Position numbers and translations under genes: made by a program. Shown piece after piece: positions 40,994-50,713 of a stretch of DNA of 64,000 bases; the first letter of the stretch is position 1; every line of letters starts with the position of its first letter. The stretch comes from Nannochloropsis salina CCMP1776. Its lineage: Eukaryota > Sar > Eustigmatophyceae > Eustigmatales > Monodopsidaceae. The stretch lies in contig SDOX01000122.1 of NCBI GenBank assembly GCA_004565275.1, positions 446,642 to 510,641 on the forward strand, written 5' to 3'. The notes beneath the pieces are model-generated. The model worked only from the letters and a program-made list of their open reading frames with translations. It had not been told where the DNA came from and ran no database searches.

Positions 40994-43327
40994 TTAACCC
41001 TCCGCCACCGCCGCCGCCCCCTCCCCCCCCCCCCTCCCTTCATCGTCGTACGCAGTAAGCTGCACCCCCCACCATCTGTAGTCATTGTCCTGGCCTCCGC
41101 GCGACGCAAAATCCTCCTCCAGAAGCGGTACCTCGTGCGGCGTCTTGGGCTCGTGGAGGGGCTCCCCCGTCGCACAGTCGTGCACGGTGCATCCAGACAG
41201 ATAGGGGCGGAGAAAGGAGGCCTCTTTATCGATGGCAGAGCCCTCCATGACCCGGTCTCGCCGCTTGGAGACCTGCAGGATGCGACAGTCCTTGACAGCG
41301 GCCTCAAGCTGCTGCTGCAGGTCCTGCACCACTTCCTTGCGCCGAGGTTCCCAGCGGGGAATTACAAAAGATTCCTCGCCTGCAGGCTGCGCGCTGTCGC
41401 TGGCCGCAACAGGGGGCTGACGGACGCCACCATCCCTGCTGCTGCTAGTGTCATTGGCGCTCCCGCTGCCGCCAGATACGGTACAGGATGGTAGCGAGGG
41501 ACGGCTAGAGGAATGTGCGCCTGGACCGAAGGGCTCCTTGCCCTTGCTCGTCCCCGACTCTTCTCGCCCCAGATATCGCTTAGAAGGCCATCCTCCTCCC
41601 TCACGCTCCCGCCCTAGCTCTTTAGACCGGCTGCAATTTCCTCCTGCTTTCTCGTGCTCTCCGTCTCGCTCTTCGCTGCCCCTCCCTCTCTCCTCTCGCC
41701 CTCCTACCCACGCCCTTTCCCTCTGTCTACCTCCTCTCCCCCGCGCTCCCCACCACGATGTACTCGAAGTCTCCCCCTCCTCGTCTCTGTGCGCCGTGTC
41801 GGCCCCTCGCCCCACCCAGCCGCGGCCTCTGCCCCTTTCCTCCCGACCTCTCTCTTGGTCCCCACGGTTCGCAGACGCCGAGGGGGGGGGCACGGTCGGG
41901 GACAAGGACGCCTGCGCACTCGCGGGGGCTCCAGGGGGCTCCCTGCCGCGTCCACTATCCCGGGCAAAGCTTGCTCCTCGAGGCGCAGCGGCCGCGGCAG
42001 GGGCTGGTAGTGAAGCCGAGACCGGGGCATGAATGGGCCGTGCGCGCGCGTCGGTAGCCAGCTGCTGCTTGAGCCTGAGCTTCTTCTTCCGGTCCCGGTC
42101 TGTCTCCGTCCCCACTAGATCCCACTCGTCACTGGGCAGAGCGCTCGACCCTCCCGTCGACCTTTCCTGGGCGGAGGCAGCTTCTCTCGGTACGGAACTC
42201 GGGAATCCCGGCCCTCGGTCAGCCCCCCTGTCTAGTCCCGAGAGGGCCGCGTCAGACGCCGGCCCAGGCGGCGATGAAGGGGGGGCCCCTCCTCCGGCGC
42301 CCTTCCGTCCCCCGCCAGACGCGGGCCTTCGCGCCGCCATGTCCATTGCTTGCTCTTGCACTGGAGACAAAATCAAGTGGGGAGGAGACTGGGAATCCAC
42401 GGTGTCTACACCTGTCGGGGCTTCCTCCTCGGCTGACCCCTTCAGTCTCGGCTCCAAGTCCTTCACTATCGCGAAACCAATTGCTATCGCCTCCTCCTCC
42501 GCTCCCTCAGTGTCGAGCTCTCCAATCTGCTCGCTGCCTTTCACCGCGTGATCCTCCGACTCGGCCGTCGAGGCAAATTGTCTGCGCATTGACTTATCCC
42601 CTGCCTGCTCACCACCCCCCTGGGGCTCAGACGCCTTCGTCGGATTTTCTTTGCTGTCCACGCCGTGATCTTGAACCCGCGGGCGCTTCGATCTGCCGCT
42701 TGATGCAGCACTACTCCTTTTGACGGGTAGCTCTTTTCCATTTCCATTCTCGACATGCTTTCTTCCATGATCCTCCCTTTCCTCGACTTCAGTCCGTGGC
42801 GTCGGCAGCACAGGCTGAGAGTCTCCGTGTGCCTTGTGGTCTATTCCCCGCCCTACGCCATCCTCCTGCCCTGTACCAGACTTACCGCCTACATGACCAG
42901 ATAACACACTCTCTGCGGCAGGAGGGGGCGGAACCTCGACAAGATGCTGCTCCTTTCCTGTCTCCTCCACCGATTGCTCATCCTCGCCCCCCAGGGAGGA
43001 CCGTTTTCGACTAGCTCTGACCGAAGATGATGACCAAACCTGATCTAGCAGGGTAGGTCTAGGGCCCCGCCGGCTAGGCTTCGGTGATGTCGAGTGTTCG
43101 AAAGCGTCATCCGTCATTATTTCATTTCGCTTCTCTGCCTTACGTGATGAGCTGCCGGTGGTCTCAGCCGTCTCACCGCTGCTCCTTGTCCGTTTCGAGC
43201 TAGACGGGGTCTGCAAAGGCGCTCCATCTTTCGATACTTCTGGCACCGTCGAAGCTTTAGGACTGCTCTCATGTTCACCTGGGGCTTTTGGTCTTCCTGC
43301 TGCGCCCGCCTTCTTTTTCAATGGCAT
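40994..43327 (-). CDS. long disordered RGG/RS-rich protein of unknown function
   Basis: The 777-residue frame (ATG 43327, MPLKKKAGAAGRPK; 43399 also possible) has almost no predicted folded domain. The N-terminal third is Ser/Lys-rich with several basic clusters (SSSKRTRSS, RRGPRPTLLDQVW) suited to nuclear import. The middle is rich in RG/RGG and Glu-Arg repeats (EERGRGRGWVGRGAD, WWGARGRGGRQRERAW), typical of RNA-binding or condensate proteins. The last about 120 residues look more ordered and contain FVIPRWEPRRKEVVQDLQQQ, RPYLSGCTVHDCATGEPL and DYRWWGVQLTAYDDEG, possibly a short conserved domain I do not recognise. The final residues depend on a 12-base C run (41023-41034), so the true C terminus is uncertain. 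Confidence 0.6.
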   Translation of the reverse strand: MPLKKKAGAAGRPKAPGEHESSPKASTVPEVSKDGAPLQTPSSSKRTRSSGETAETTGSSSRKAEKRNEIMTDDAFEHSTSPKPSRRGPRPTLLDQVWSSSSVRASRKRSSLGGEDEQSVEETGKEQHLVEVPPPPAAESVLSGHVGGKSGTGQEDGVGRGIDHKAHGDSQPVLPTPRTEVEEREDHGRKHVENGNGKELPVKRSSAASSGRSKRPRVQDHGVDSKENPTKASEPQGGGEQAGDKSMRRQFASTAESEDHAVKGSEQIGELDTEGAEEEAIAIGFAIVKDLEPRLKGSAEEEAPTGVDTVDSQSPPHLILSPVQEQAMDMAARRPASGGGRKGAGGGAPPSSPPGPASDAALSGLDRGADRGPGFPSSVPREAASAQERSTGGSSALPSDEWDLVGTETDRDRKKKLRLKQQLATDARARPIHAPVSASLPAPAAAAAPRGASFARDSGRGREPPGAPASAQASLSPTVPPPSASANRGDQERGREERGRGRGWVGRGADTAHRDEEGETSSTSWWGARGRGGRQRERAWVGGREERGRGSEERDGEHEKAGGNCSRSKELGREREGGGWPSKRYLGREESGTSKGKEPFGPGAHSSSRPSLPSCTVSGGSGSANDTSSSRDGGVRQPPVAASDSAQPAGEESFVIPRWEPRRKEVVQDLQQQLEAAVKDCRILQVSKRRDRVMEGSAIDKEASFLRPYLSGCTVHDCATGEPLHEPKTPHEVPLLEEDFASRGGQDNDYRWWGVQLTAYDDEGRGGGEGAAAVAEG
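41023..41034. repeat. 12-C homopolymer near the C terminus of the RGG-rich gene
   Basis: Twelve C (G on the coding strand) lie about ten codons before the annotated stop. A length change of one would alter the C-terminal residues and stop position. Confidence 0.9.
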
Positions 43328-43832
43328 GCTTGCCCTGGGACCACTCGAAAATCGGGGCAAAAATACAGGTGCCGCGCGAACCTCAGGAATTCTGCGCAAG
43401 AATTAATATGTAGAGAAACTCGAGCTCGTAAAGGGCGCGTAAATTTGTTATCGGTGGCAATTGCCCGAACCCCGTGGACCCTCTCTCTCCCCCTCAGGGC
43501 GCTCCCCCTCGCCCCCCCACGTGCCCCCCCATAGCATCCAGCATCTAGTTTGTGCCTCGGCATGTGACACTCCTCTCGCCCTTCTTCCAACATGATTGTA
43601 ACCACTCAAGAGGTTTCTCAAAACCTTTGTCTTCCATGCTGCGTTCTCTTGTCCCTCCTCCCTCATTGCCCTTTTGATTTTCATTACAGCTACAAAGGCA
43701 TGCAACACGCCTGAACGCACGACCCGGGCACTGCCTCCCTTTCCATTTCTCGCGTTGCTCTCTTTCTTCTGACCGATTGGGCACTTTTCGTCATCATTTC
43801 CCTAATATTTGCTCGGCGTCGCAAATAACAAA
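43328..43832. other. divergent promoter region, RGG protein / DUF1995
   Basis: About 500 bp between divergent starts, with C/T-rich tracts. No gene, RNA or repeat was recognised. Confidence 0.5.
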
Positions 43833-44846
43833 ATGACTCGAGTATCCTTGCGGCAGTCAGCACTTGTCGTCTCCCTGTACCTCCTCCTCGGTACCTATGC
43901 CTTCACTGTGCCGCCCTTAAATCAAGTTTCTCAGTCTAGTAGGTCACACAGGCGTCGAATATGCCCGTCATACATGATTGCCAACTTCTTAGGTGGCGGG
44001 GGCGAGCCTCAAGGGATTCCTAGGTCCATCAAAGACGGTATAAATGGGCTGCGCTTTGCCATGCAACGTGCGCTCCGGGACAGGAAATCAAGGGCAGAGA
44101 TAAATTTACCCCGGGGGACGCCGCTGGGTGTGGAAGGCCCAGGAGCGGGTTCGGCGGACGACGATAAATATGAGAAATCCGACCGCGAGCTGGCACGATT
44201 GACCGTGGAACTCTTCAAGCCCATAATTGACAACACAGTTGTGATATTTTCTCAAGGCCGTCAAGCCCGTCGAGCGGCCAGCATCTGGGGCACGGCGCTA
44301 GTGAAAACCATGGCATTAGATGAGATGACATCGTCAGCCATAAAGCGAAAAAATAAGAAAGCCAAAAAGGGGGGCGGCTTCGGCGCTTCTGAAGGGGGGG
44401 GGAAGATGACCACGCTGCCTCCGGGTACTGAGGTGTGCATTGTAGTGGCTCCAGGCCCCAAAGAATTAAGCGCAGTGAGGAGATTGAGCGAAAGTTTGGG
44501 CTTTGACACGCTCCTCATCATTCTCAACACTCCTCTGGAGGAGGCATCGCCCTATCTGCCAAAAGACGAGGCCGCCGCCTTGCTGAGCGAGTTCGAGCCT
44601 GTCTTCTTCCTGAATGTCCTGAACGACGCCGCAGTCAAGACACTGGACAACGTCTTACTTTACAGAAGCTACCCAGGGGAATGGTCAATCGCTCAAAAGG
44701 GAGCATTGGGCCCCCCCAAAATCCTGGCTTCCAAACCAGAGCGCTTCACGAAAGAGGAGAAGTTGATAGCCTTGCGTGAGGGCGCAGAGAACAACGCGAA
44801 GCCTTTACTAGAGAAGCTGACTTCGAGCCTGTGGGGGAGCGGGTGA
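43833..44846 (+). CDS. plastid DUF1995 protein (LPA3-like)
   Basis: Translation from ATG 43833 gives 337 residues. The start is preferred over an in-frame codon at 43809 because it begins the targeting sequence SLRQSALVVSLYLLLGTYAF, with Ala-Phe at the cleavage point and a Ser/Arg-rich transit region (SSRSHRRR). The mature part matches DUF1995: a helical segment RFAMQRALRDRKSRAEINLP, ELARLTVELFKPI with NTVVIFSQGRQARRA, a strand CIVVAPGPKELSAVRRLSE and FEPVFFLNVLNDAAVKTLDN. Arabidopsis LPA3, needed for photosystem II accumulation, belongs to this family, as do several algal proteins of unknown role. A Lys/Gly-rich loop (RKNKKAKKGGGFGASEGGG) interrupts the domain. Molecular activity is unknown. 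Confidence 0.82.
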   Translation: MTRVSLRQSALVVSLYLLLGTYAFTVPPLNQVSQSSRSHRRRICPSYMIANFLGGGGEPQGIPRSIKDGINGLRFAMQRALRDRKSRAEINLPRGTPLGVEGPGAGSADDDKYEKSDRELARLTVELFKPIIDNTVVIFSQGRQARRAASIWGTALVKTMALDEMTSSAIKRKNKKAKKGGGFGASEGGGKMTTLPPGTEVCIVVAPGPKELSAVRRLSESLGFDTLLIILNTPLEEASPYLPKDEAAALLSEFEPVFFLNVLNDAAVKTLDNVLLYRSYPGEWSIAQKGALGPPKILASKPERFTKEEKLIALREGAENNAKPLLEKLTSSLWGSG

Positions 44847-45033
44847 CATGGTCGGCAGCTCGACAAGAGTGTGACACGTAATGAAAGTAATTTATTTATT
44901 TTAGGGTTTATGTCTTATGTGCCTGTCCGGCTCTGCTTTCACGCCAAATTGATATTGAAATTCCTAGCGTAAAGATGCTGCAGCTTCACCACTCCTGAAC
45001 CTGTGTCTGAGACTTAGGCGGAGTGACAAAGTC

Positions 45034-47475
45034 CTAGCAATCGACCCGCCGCATACGTCGCTCCTCGGACACGTCTACGATGTCCTCATCAGTCCCAGTG
45101 ATATTAAGCACCGCCCAGTCCTCCTCTGTGGTAGCAAATTCTGCGACCTCAGAGAAGTGCGGTAAAGGGTCTGCAGTCAAGTCTATCAGCAAGTCCTCGT
45201 CCTCCGTCTCCTCCTCGTTGACGCAGCTGATGTCAACATGGATTTGGCGGGGAGCGCCATGCACGGAGGAGTCCGAGGGATCCGGGTGGTTTTCGAAGCG
45301 CGCGCGCTTGAAAAAATGATCGAGATTTCTCCTCGCGCTCCTCCCTCCAAGGCCCTGCCTTTCAATTCCTTTGTCCAAATGATCCGGGCGCTTGCCCTTG
45401 CGCGGAGCCCGCGGGACACAGCACGAATGGGAGGACCTGGTGCCGAGTCGGACAGTGGGCGAAGGCGCAGAGACCGGAGACTCTAAGTGGAAGTCAGTAT
45501 AAGACAATGTGGGAGTGACCCGCGGTGAGGATTTTGATGGCGACTCGGAGGACTGAACGCCGGGGGGCTGTGATGGGGACGAAGGTGGAATTAATGCTGC
45601 TTTGAGGGGCGAGAAAAAGTGCTCCAACCTGCCCTCCGGCCTGATCGCGGAGGCAACTGCGTTACGGCCTTGGTCCTTCCGTGGCCGGGACGGTGGTACC
45701 CTCTGGCACCTTTGCTCGAACGCCCTCACAAGGTAAGGATACTTGGCTTCTACTAGGCTGCGCCGGAGGCTGCCGCGGCCCTCGCTCAGAACCTCCTTCA
45801 GGGATGGCAACATTTTCCCTCCCCCTTGACTCGTCCATTGGCCGCCCGCCGCTCTCTGCATGCCCTCTGCCGCTTCCACAATCAGAGATTCCGCCTCCGG
45901 GCGAAGAGCTACCCAATCCATCGCGTAGCGCCAGCCGCCGCCACCGATCTGGCAAACCCGATCGACGCGAATGGGCGCGAACAGATACCCTTGGTCGGTC
46001 GCAAGGGCTAGCTCTCTCGCACCCACCTCCTGGGTGTCGGGGCCCGGCCCCAGTACGTCGCCGATGTGCCGTGCGTCCCACTCTAGGAGCAATGGCAGGA
46101 GCTTCCGCGCCAGGTTCCTCCCTCCCATCCCTCCCTTCCCGTAGACGGGCTCCAGCATCTCCTTGAGAAGCGCAACATCCGGTCGCCTACGCCACTCAAA
46201 ACGGGCTGGGCACTTTCCCGGAGCGCTTCCGTCCGTGTCAGTCGCCTCGTCCCCGGCACTTTGAAGACTTCTGGTCAAATCCACGGCCGCATCGGAGGCC
46301 GCTTTGTAGGCGGCGTGTGCCTCGTCAAACTTCCGCAGATAGCCCTGCAGACCTCCCTGGCCGTCTCTGGCCCGCTTGGCCAGTAATTGGAGTGTCCGAT
46401 CGTCTCGCCGCTGGCAAGACATACACAGACAGGGGCTGTCATTCCCAACAAACACGCCTCCAACGCCCACGGCATCGGCCTGCGTCTGTCCCCGTTTGCA
46501 GCCTCCCTCTCCTACGCCGCCCCTCACATTGTGCAGCATCCCACACTTCTGGCCCCCCTTTGTGCCGCGCACTTCCTTTCCTGTCTCTACATGCCGATGA
46601 CTTCGACAGGTCACGCATGCGCCTGCTGCAGGCGCCGTCATCGGCTCATCCACCGCTTCCCATAGACAGGAGCGCAGCAAGTCCACCAAGCTTGTGCTTG
46701 TAAGCGCGACGTTAGCGGTACTACCCTCCCCCTGCAGTAGGATTCGCGCCCGTCGGGCCTTTAGGGCACGCACTACTCCCCATGCCCCTTTGCACCCGAC
46801 CTGTCGGAGGCCTTCCGAGAGGAAGTCGCACCCAGCCAGGAGGCACACCGCCATCAGGTCTTGCCCTGAGATCGACACACCATGATCATTCTCCAGGGCC
46901 ACCCACTCTCCGTAGTGATTGTCCGGAAGCAGCTTCGCGTGCAGACGCAGGTCCTTGTACAGGCGGCGGGCCCCGTACAGCAGGGCATCGCCGTCGCTCG
47001 AGACTACCGAGTCCACCAGGCCTTGACAATACATCACGGCACAGAGAGCCTCCCCTTCGCCGCCTGCCTGCTCGTAAGGCAGTCCCATCGCCTCTAACAA
47101 TTTTTTCACGTCCTCTCCCAGCTGCATAAGGGAGTGGTTACAGCGTGGCACGTAAGGCTGGCTCGGAGACGACATGCCTTTCCACATCGTCTTACGACGG
47201 CGCTCCATTGTTGTTTGCTTGGCCGGGGGGGTGTACCCTTCAAAGACCAGGACAGGCAGGGCACCAAGTCGCAAATAATGAATCACGCGCTCGAACACCA
47301 CTTTGATGTGCTTTTTGTCGTGGAGATATGTGCTCTCCTTCCGACTCTGCATCAACCAAAGGGAGGCATCCACAGCCAGGACCTTATTTTCAACATGCCT
47401 CGCCAACTCCACACCATCAAGACTGCGAACGTGGCCTTGGTCACGGAGGAAACTCCACAATCCTGAGATCCCCAT
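45034..47475 (-). CDS. GEN/XPG-family structure-specific nuclease
   Basis: The 813-residue product starts MGISGLWSFLRDQG, the XPG/FEN1 N-terminal signature (upstream frame from 47658 rejected for that reason). Catalytic acidic motifs are VLAVDASLWLMQ, LPYEQAGGEGEALCAVMYC, VVSSDGDALLYGARRLYKD and AVCLLAGCDF. The last is followed by the helix-two-turn-helix region GLRQVGCKGAWGVVRALKA. The order without a long spacer, and a C-terminal extension with a chromo-like WRYAMDWVALRPEAES, fit GEN1/SEND1 rather than XPG or FEN1. GEN nucleases resolve Holliday junctions and flaps. Between the domains lies a Cys-rich insertion (CVTCRSH, KCG, GGCKRG, CLCMSCQRRDD), as in other GEN proteins, that may bind zinc. 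The C-terminal third is disordered and ends in acidic repeats. Confidence 0.86.
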   Translation of the reverse strand: MGISGLWSFLRDQGHVRSLDGVELARHVENKVLAVDASLWLMQSRKESTYLHDKKHIKVVFERVIHYLRLGALPVLVFEGYTPPAKQTTMERRRKTMWKGMSSPSQPYVPRCNHSLMQLGEDVKKLLEAMGLPYEQAGGEGEALCAVMYCQGLVDSVVSSDGDALLYGARRLYKDLRLHAKLLPDNHYGEWVALENDHGVSISGQDLMAVCLLAGCDFLSEGLRQVGCKGAWGVVRALKARRARILLQGEGSTANVALTSTSLVDLLRSCLWEAVDEPMTAPAAGACVTCRSHRHVETGKEVRGTKGGQKCGMLHNVRGGVGEGGCKRGQTQADAVGVGGVFVGNDSPCLCMSCQRRDDRTLQLLAKRARDGQGGLQGYLRKFDEAHAAYKAASDAAVDLTRSLQSAGDEATDTDGSAPGKCPARFEWRRRPDVALLKEMLEPVYGKGGMGGRNLARKLLPLLLEWDARHIGDVLGPGPDTQEVGARELALATDQGYLFAPIRVDRVCQIGGGGWRYAMDWVALRPEAESLIVEAAEGMQRAAGGQWTSQGGGKMLPSLKEVLSEGRGSLRRSLVEAKYPYLVRAFEQRCQRVPPSRPRKDQGRNAVASAIRPEGRLEHFFSPLKAALIPPSSPSQPPGVQSSESPSKSSPRVTPTLSYTDFHLESPVSAPSPTVRLGTRSSHSCCVPRAPRKGKRPDHLDKGIERQGLGGRSARRNLDHFFKRARFENHPDPSDSSVHGAPRQIHVDISCVNEEETEDEDLLIDLTADPLPHFSEVAEFATTEEDWAVLNITGTDEDIVDVSEERRMRRVDC

Positions 47476-48445
47476 GCCTTTTAGTAAAAGAGAATTTCTT
47501 CCCCCAGGGGCGTGCCAGTGCCCTCGGTCGCTCAGAAGCACGTTTGCAGCAAAACCAACACCCTGGTCTGTGGGCGGTTCTGGATTTTCCTGTGATATTA
47601 TCGCACTGGAGGCATACCTGTGTTTGGCTTGTTTATCATGTTGGAGCAGACAGGGCATTGGTGAGACGTTCAGGATTTAAACCTCTCTGGAGGGACTTCA
47701 AGTGTGACTCCTTATCCTTTATGAGGCGGGTCACACAGAACAATAATGCCTCCTCATTTCGAAATAAATTGTAAAATCATTTCGGTTGATCAAACAAGAA
47801 TATGAACGGTTGCCAAATGCTCCACATGCCTGAACACTCAACAACAAACACAGGGAGGCAGCGCGAGGTTCTCACGGGGCAAGGCAATAACTCTATTTGG
47901 GCACGTAACATGGATGATGTAACCCCCATCCTCGACAAGCATTGGTGTTCAATTCAATGATAAATCTAGGGCGTTCTCTGTGAAATTCACAAGCATGACA
48001 GACCCTACATAAGTCAATATACGTTGTACAGCCCTCCTCCCCTGAAAACAAATGCGTCTGCGTGTGAACACGTAATAATACGTGCGTAGACTAGTAGTCA
48101 AGTAACGACATCACGTGTAATTTCTTGGATCTCAAAGCAGGTTTCATCCTAAAGTATAAAAGGCAGTGTTCCCATTCGGCCTTGCAGCCTGCTCTTGTTT
48201 AGGAAAAGGGTACATTGATGTTTATGACATGGGCAAAGGGACGATTTGCTGGTAATCAAGATGCGTCGTAGAAAACTACCAGGCCACTTGGTGTTTCATG
48301 TGCATCCGATAAATGTGACCAAATCAGAAGAAATACTTTCAATATTCTGGAAAGCACGGTATTGCCACAATATTCTTCTTTTTCCTTTAATTTCGTTCTG
48401 TTTACAAATTTAAATTGAGAGCGTACACATTTAACCTTCGAAATC
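47476..48445. other. intergenic region between GEN nuclease and SQD2
   Basis: These 970 AT-richer bases lie between two minus-strand genes (GEN promoter and SQD2 3' end). A strong TATA-like string (TATAAAAGG, 48155-48163) lies on the + strand with no + strand coding gene after it. No coding sequence is supported. Confidence 0.5.
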
Positions 48446-50442
48446 TCAGGTCGCAGTTGCAAACATACCTTCCATGCTTTGCTTCAAATTATGCACCGTG
48501 CGTTCTTTTAATGTGCCAGCCCAGGCCAAGAAAGCGCTCAAAGTGCGCCGGCGATGAATCATGACAGCTCTCTTGTAGTGAATGTTTCTCAGGTGGTCCA
48601 TGGCGCTTGCCCAGTCCAGACTCTCCGCTTCCTCCCGGCCGGCCGACTTCATATCCCGCATCAGACCGCGATCCCCCAGCAATTGCTGCACCCGTGCTGT
48701 AAAGGCCCGTTCATCTCCCACTGGCACTAAGAAGCCCGTCTTTCCGTGCTCTATCACATTGGGAAGTCCACCGGCTCGGGCTCCCACGACGGGGACGCCG
48801 CTAGCCATGGACTCCAGGACGACAAATCCGAGTGTCTCCGAGTCCGAGGGCATAAGGAAGACGTCTGCGGAGGCGAATGCCTTGCTCAGCTCTTCTCCGT
48901 GTAACAATCCAGTGAAAACGGTGTTCGTTCCTTTGAAATACTCCCGCAGGTCCCCCTCCGCGGGCCCGCCCCCCACCAAGGCAAGCCTTGCTCCTGGGAT
49001 CCGCTTCAGAACTCCACGCAGAGTCTTAAGCTTCTTCTCTGCCCCCAGCCTTCCTACGTAAATTAAAAGATGCGCTTCCGGGTGTCCGTCTGTCAATCTC
49101 GTCCGCATGTCCGCATCGCGGAACCGGGGGTGAAAACGATCTGTGTCGATGCCTTTCTTCCATACCGCCACGCGCTTGACCCCGAAACTCTCAAGCTCAT
49201 CCTTAAGCTGCGGGCTGGTGACCAGCGTCAGGTCCGCCCAGTTATGTACGACGCGAATGACGAACCGTGTCAGACTAACAATGCCCGGGACGAAGCCCAT
49301 GTAGTCGCGAGCGTAGATCGGGAGGTGCGTGTGGTAGGAAAAGAGCAAGGGAATACGCAAGATCCGGGCGTATATGGCAGCTGCAAAGCACAGGAAGCCA
49401 GGGGTGGATACATGGATTATGTGAGGCCGGAAGACTTTTAGCAATTGATAGGCTACGAGCTTCACGTCCAAGCTGAGGCTGATGTGGTCGTAGAGGGGGA
49501 AGCGAAAGCCGGGTGTATAGTTGATGCGGTAGTCTAAAAATTTGGGAGGAGCAGATGGCACATCATCAGTGGTGCAAATCTCTACGCGGTCTCCCGTTCT
49601 ATGCAAGTGTTTGAGCATTTCCTTGAACCGATTGGCGTATCCGCTCACGTGCGTGAAAGGCTGAAGGAAAGGAAGAAGGGTGGTGGGAAAAGAGAAAAGC
49701 CGAATTTCGTTTTAGATTAAACATCTTAGCAAATTACTTCATATTGCAGCGACATGTTTTGCTTGTAAAACACTAAAATGAGGGGTCGCCACATGCTTTG
49801 GCTCGTCCCAGTAATGGAACCAGGAGGGGTTTCGCAGGCTCGTGTCCAGTTTTTTGGGGCGTCTCAGTCATTGGGTTGAGATGCACGGCTACGACTTGTG
49901 ACACGCTCAAAAGAATGTGGTAGTGAAAGGAAGGGGGTTCCCATCGCGACGATGTACAAAATACAGCGGGGAAGGCAGTTGAGAACAAGGAATCCGAAGA
50001 TTCGGGGAGAGCATGGGACTTACTGTCGGCTCCACCAACAGCCCTACGCGCAATGGCCTCTTGAACATAGCATTTACAGCGCTTTCTGCCTGTGTAACTA
50101 CTGCTATCTCATCGTCACTGAGGGTACTTTGCATTGGCGCGAGTCTGTCGTGCGAAATTTGGGCGTACATGAAAAATCTGAGAACTTGAGAATCTCTTCT
50201 GTTTGAATCATGTCGTAGACCAACGAAAGGCCCCAACCCACCTCGTGCACAATAACTTACCTTCGAGTACCGAGAAGAGTGTTGCTCTTGAAGAGACCAG
50301 GGCTGTGCCTGAGTAATGCGCCGAAGCCGAAACATGGCTGCCCGCACAGAAGCAACACCGTGGAGATCAGAACGATCGTGGACGTCAAGGAAAATGCGAA
50401 TCCCAGTTTACTACGACATCTCCAGCCCGAGTTCGCCACCAT
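48446..50442 (-). CDS. SQD2: sulfoquinovosyl transferase SQD2
   Basis: The predicted join is complement(48446..49660, 50024..50198, 50261..50442), 523 residues. SQD2 transfers sulfoquinovose from UDP-sulfoquinovose to diacylglycerol, the last step in plastid sulfolipid synthesis. The join restores LLVEPT/PFTHVSGYANRFKE, matching the plant EPSPFAYVSGY start. GT4 motifs: SYHTHLPIYARDYMGFV, KKGIDTDRFHPRFRDADMR, YVGRLGAEKKL, FTGLLHGEELSKAFASADVF, SDSETLGFVVLESMASGVPV and GARAGGLPNVIEHGKTGFL. Exon 1 encodes a signal peptide (TSTIVLISTVLLLCGQPCFG) followed by Phe, a plastid address. Exon 2 has a tandem acceptor (CAGAAG), so an alternative three-base shift is possible. Both internal donors are GTAAGT. 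The neighbouring KsgA gene, on the same strand, ends 271 bp upstream. Confidence 0.93.
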
Positions 50443-50713
50443 GAGTGAGATGGTGGCGTGCGCTGTGGGAAACCAATCCTGTCACGTGGACTTGTCGGTG
50501 AGGGTGAGACCTGCGTAGGACCGGCAGGGGCTACGTGTGCGATCTGGGCAGTGACCGAGCTCAAGTCGGGCCAGGGCGAAAGAATATGTCCTGCCGTCCA
50601 TGGGCCGCAGCGACCTTGCCTTCTAGGCCCACGCGCCATGCATCGCTTTCCCTTTGTTTCTTTGGAATTATACACATTGGACTTTGCATTCCTATTTATT
50701 TCTTACTGTGCAC
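50443..50713. other. SQD2 promoter interval with dispersed motif copy
   Basis: This short interval between the KsgA stop and the SQD2 start holds the third copy of the ACCGGCAGGGGCT motif (about 50521-50533). Confidence 0.5.

Noticed and set aside
41447-42032. Long + strand Pro/Ser frames over the RGG protein
   Set aside because: Antisense shadows of Gly/Arg-rich coding sequence.
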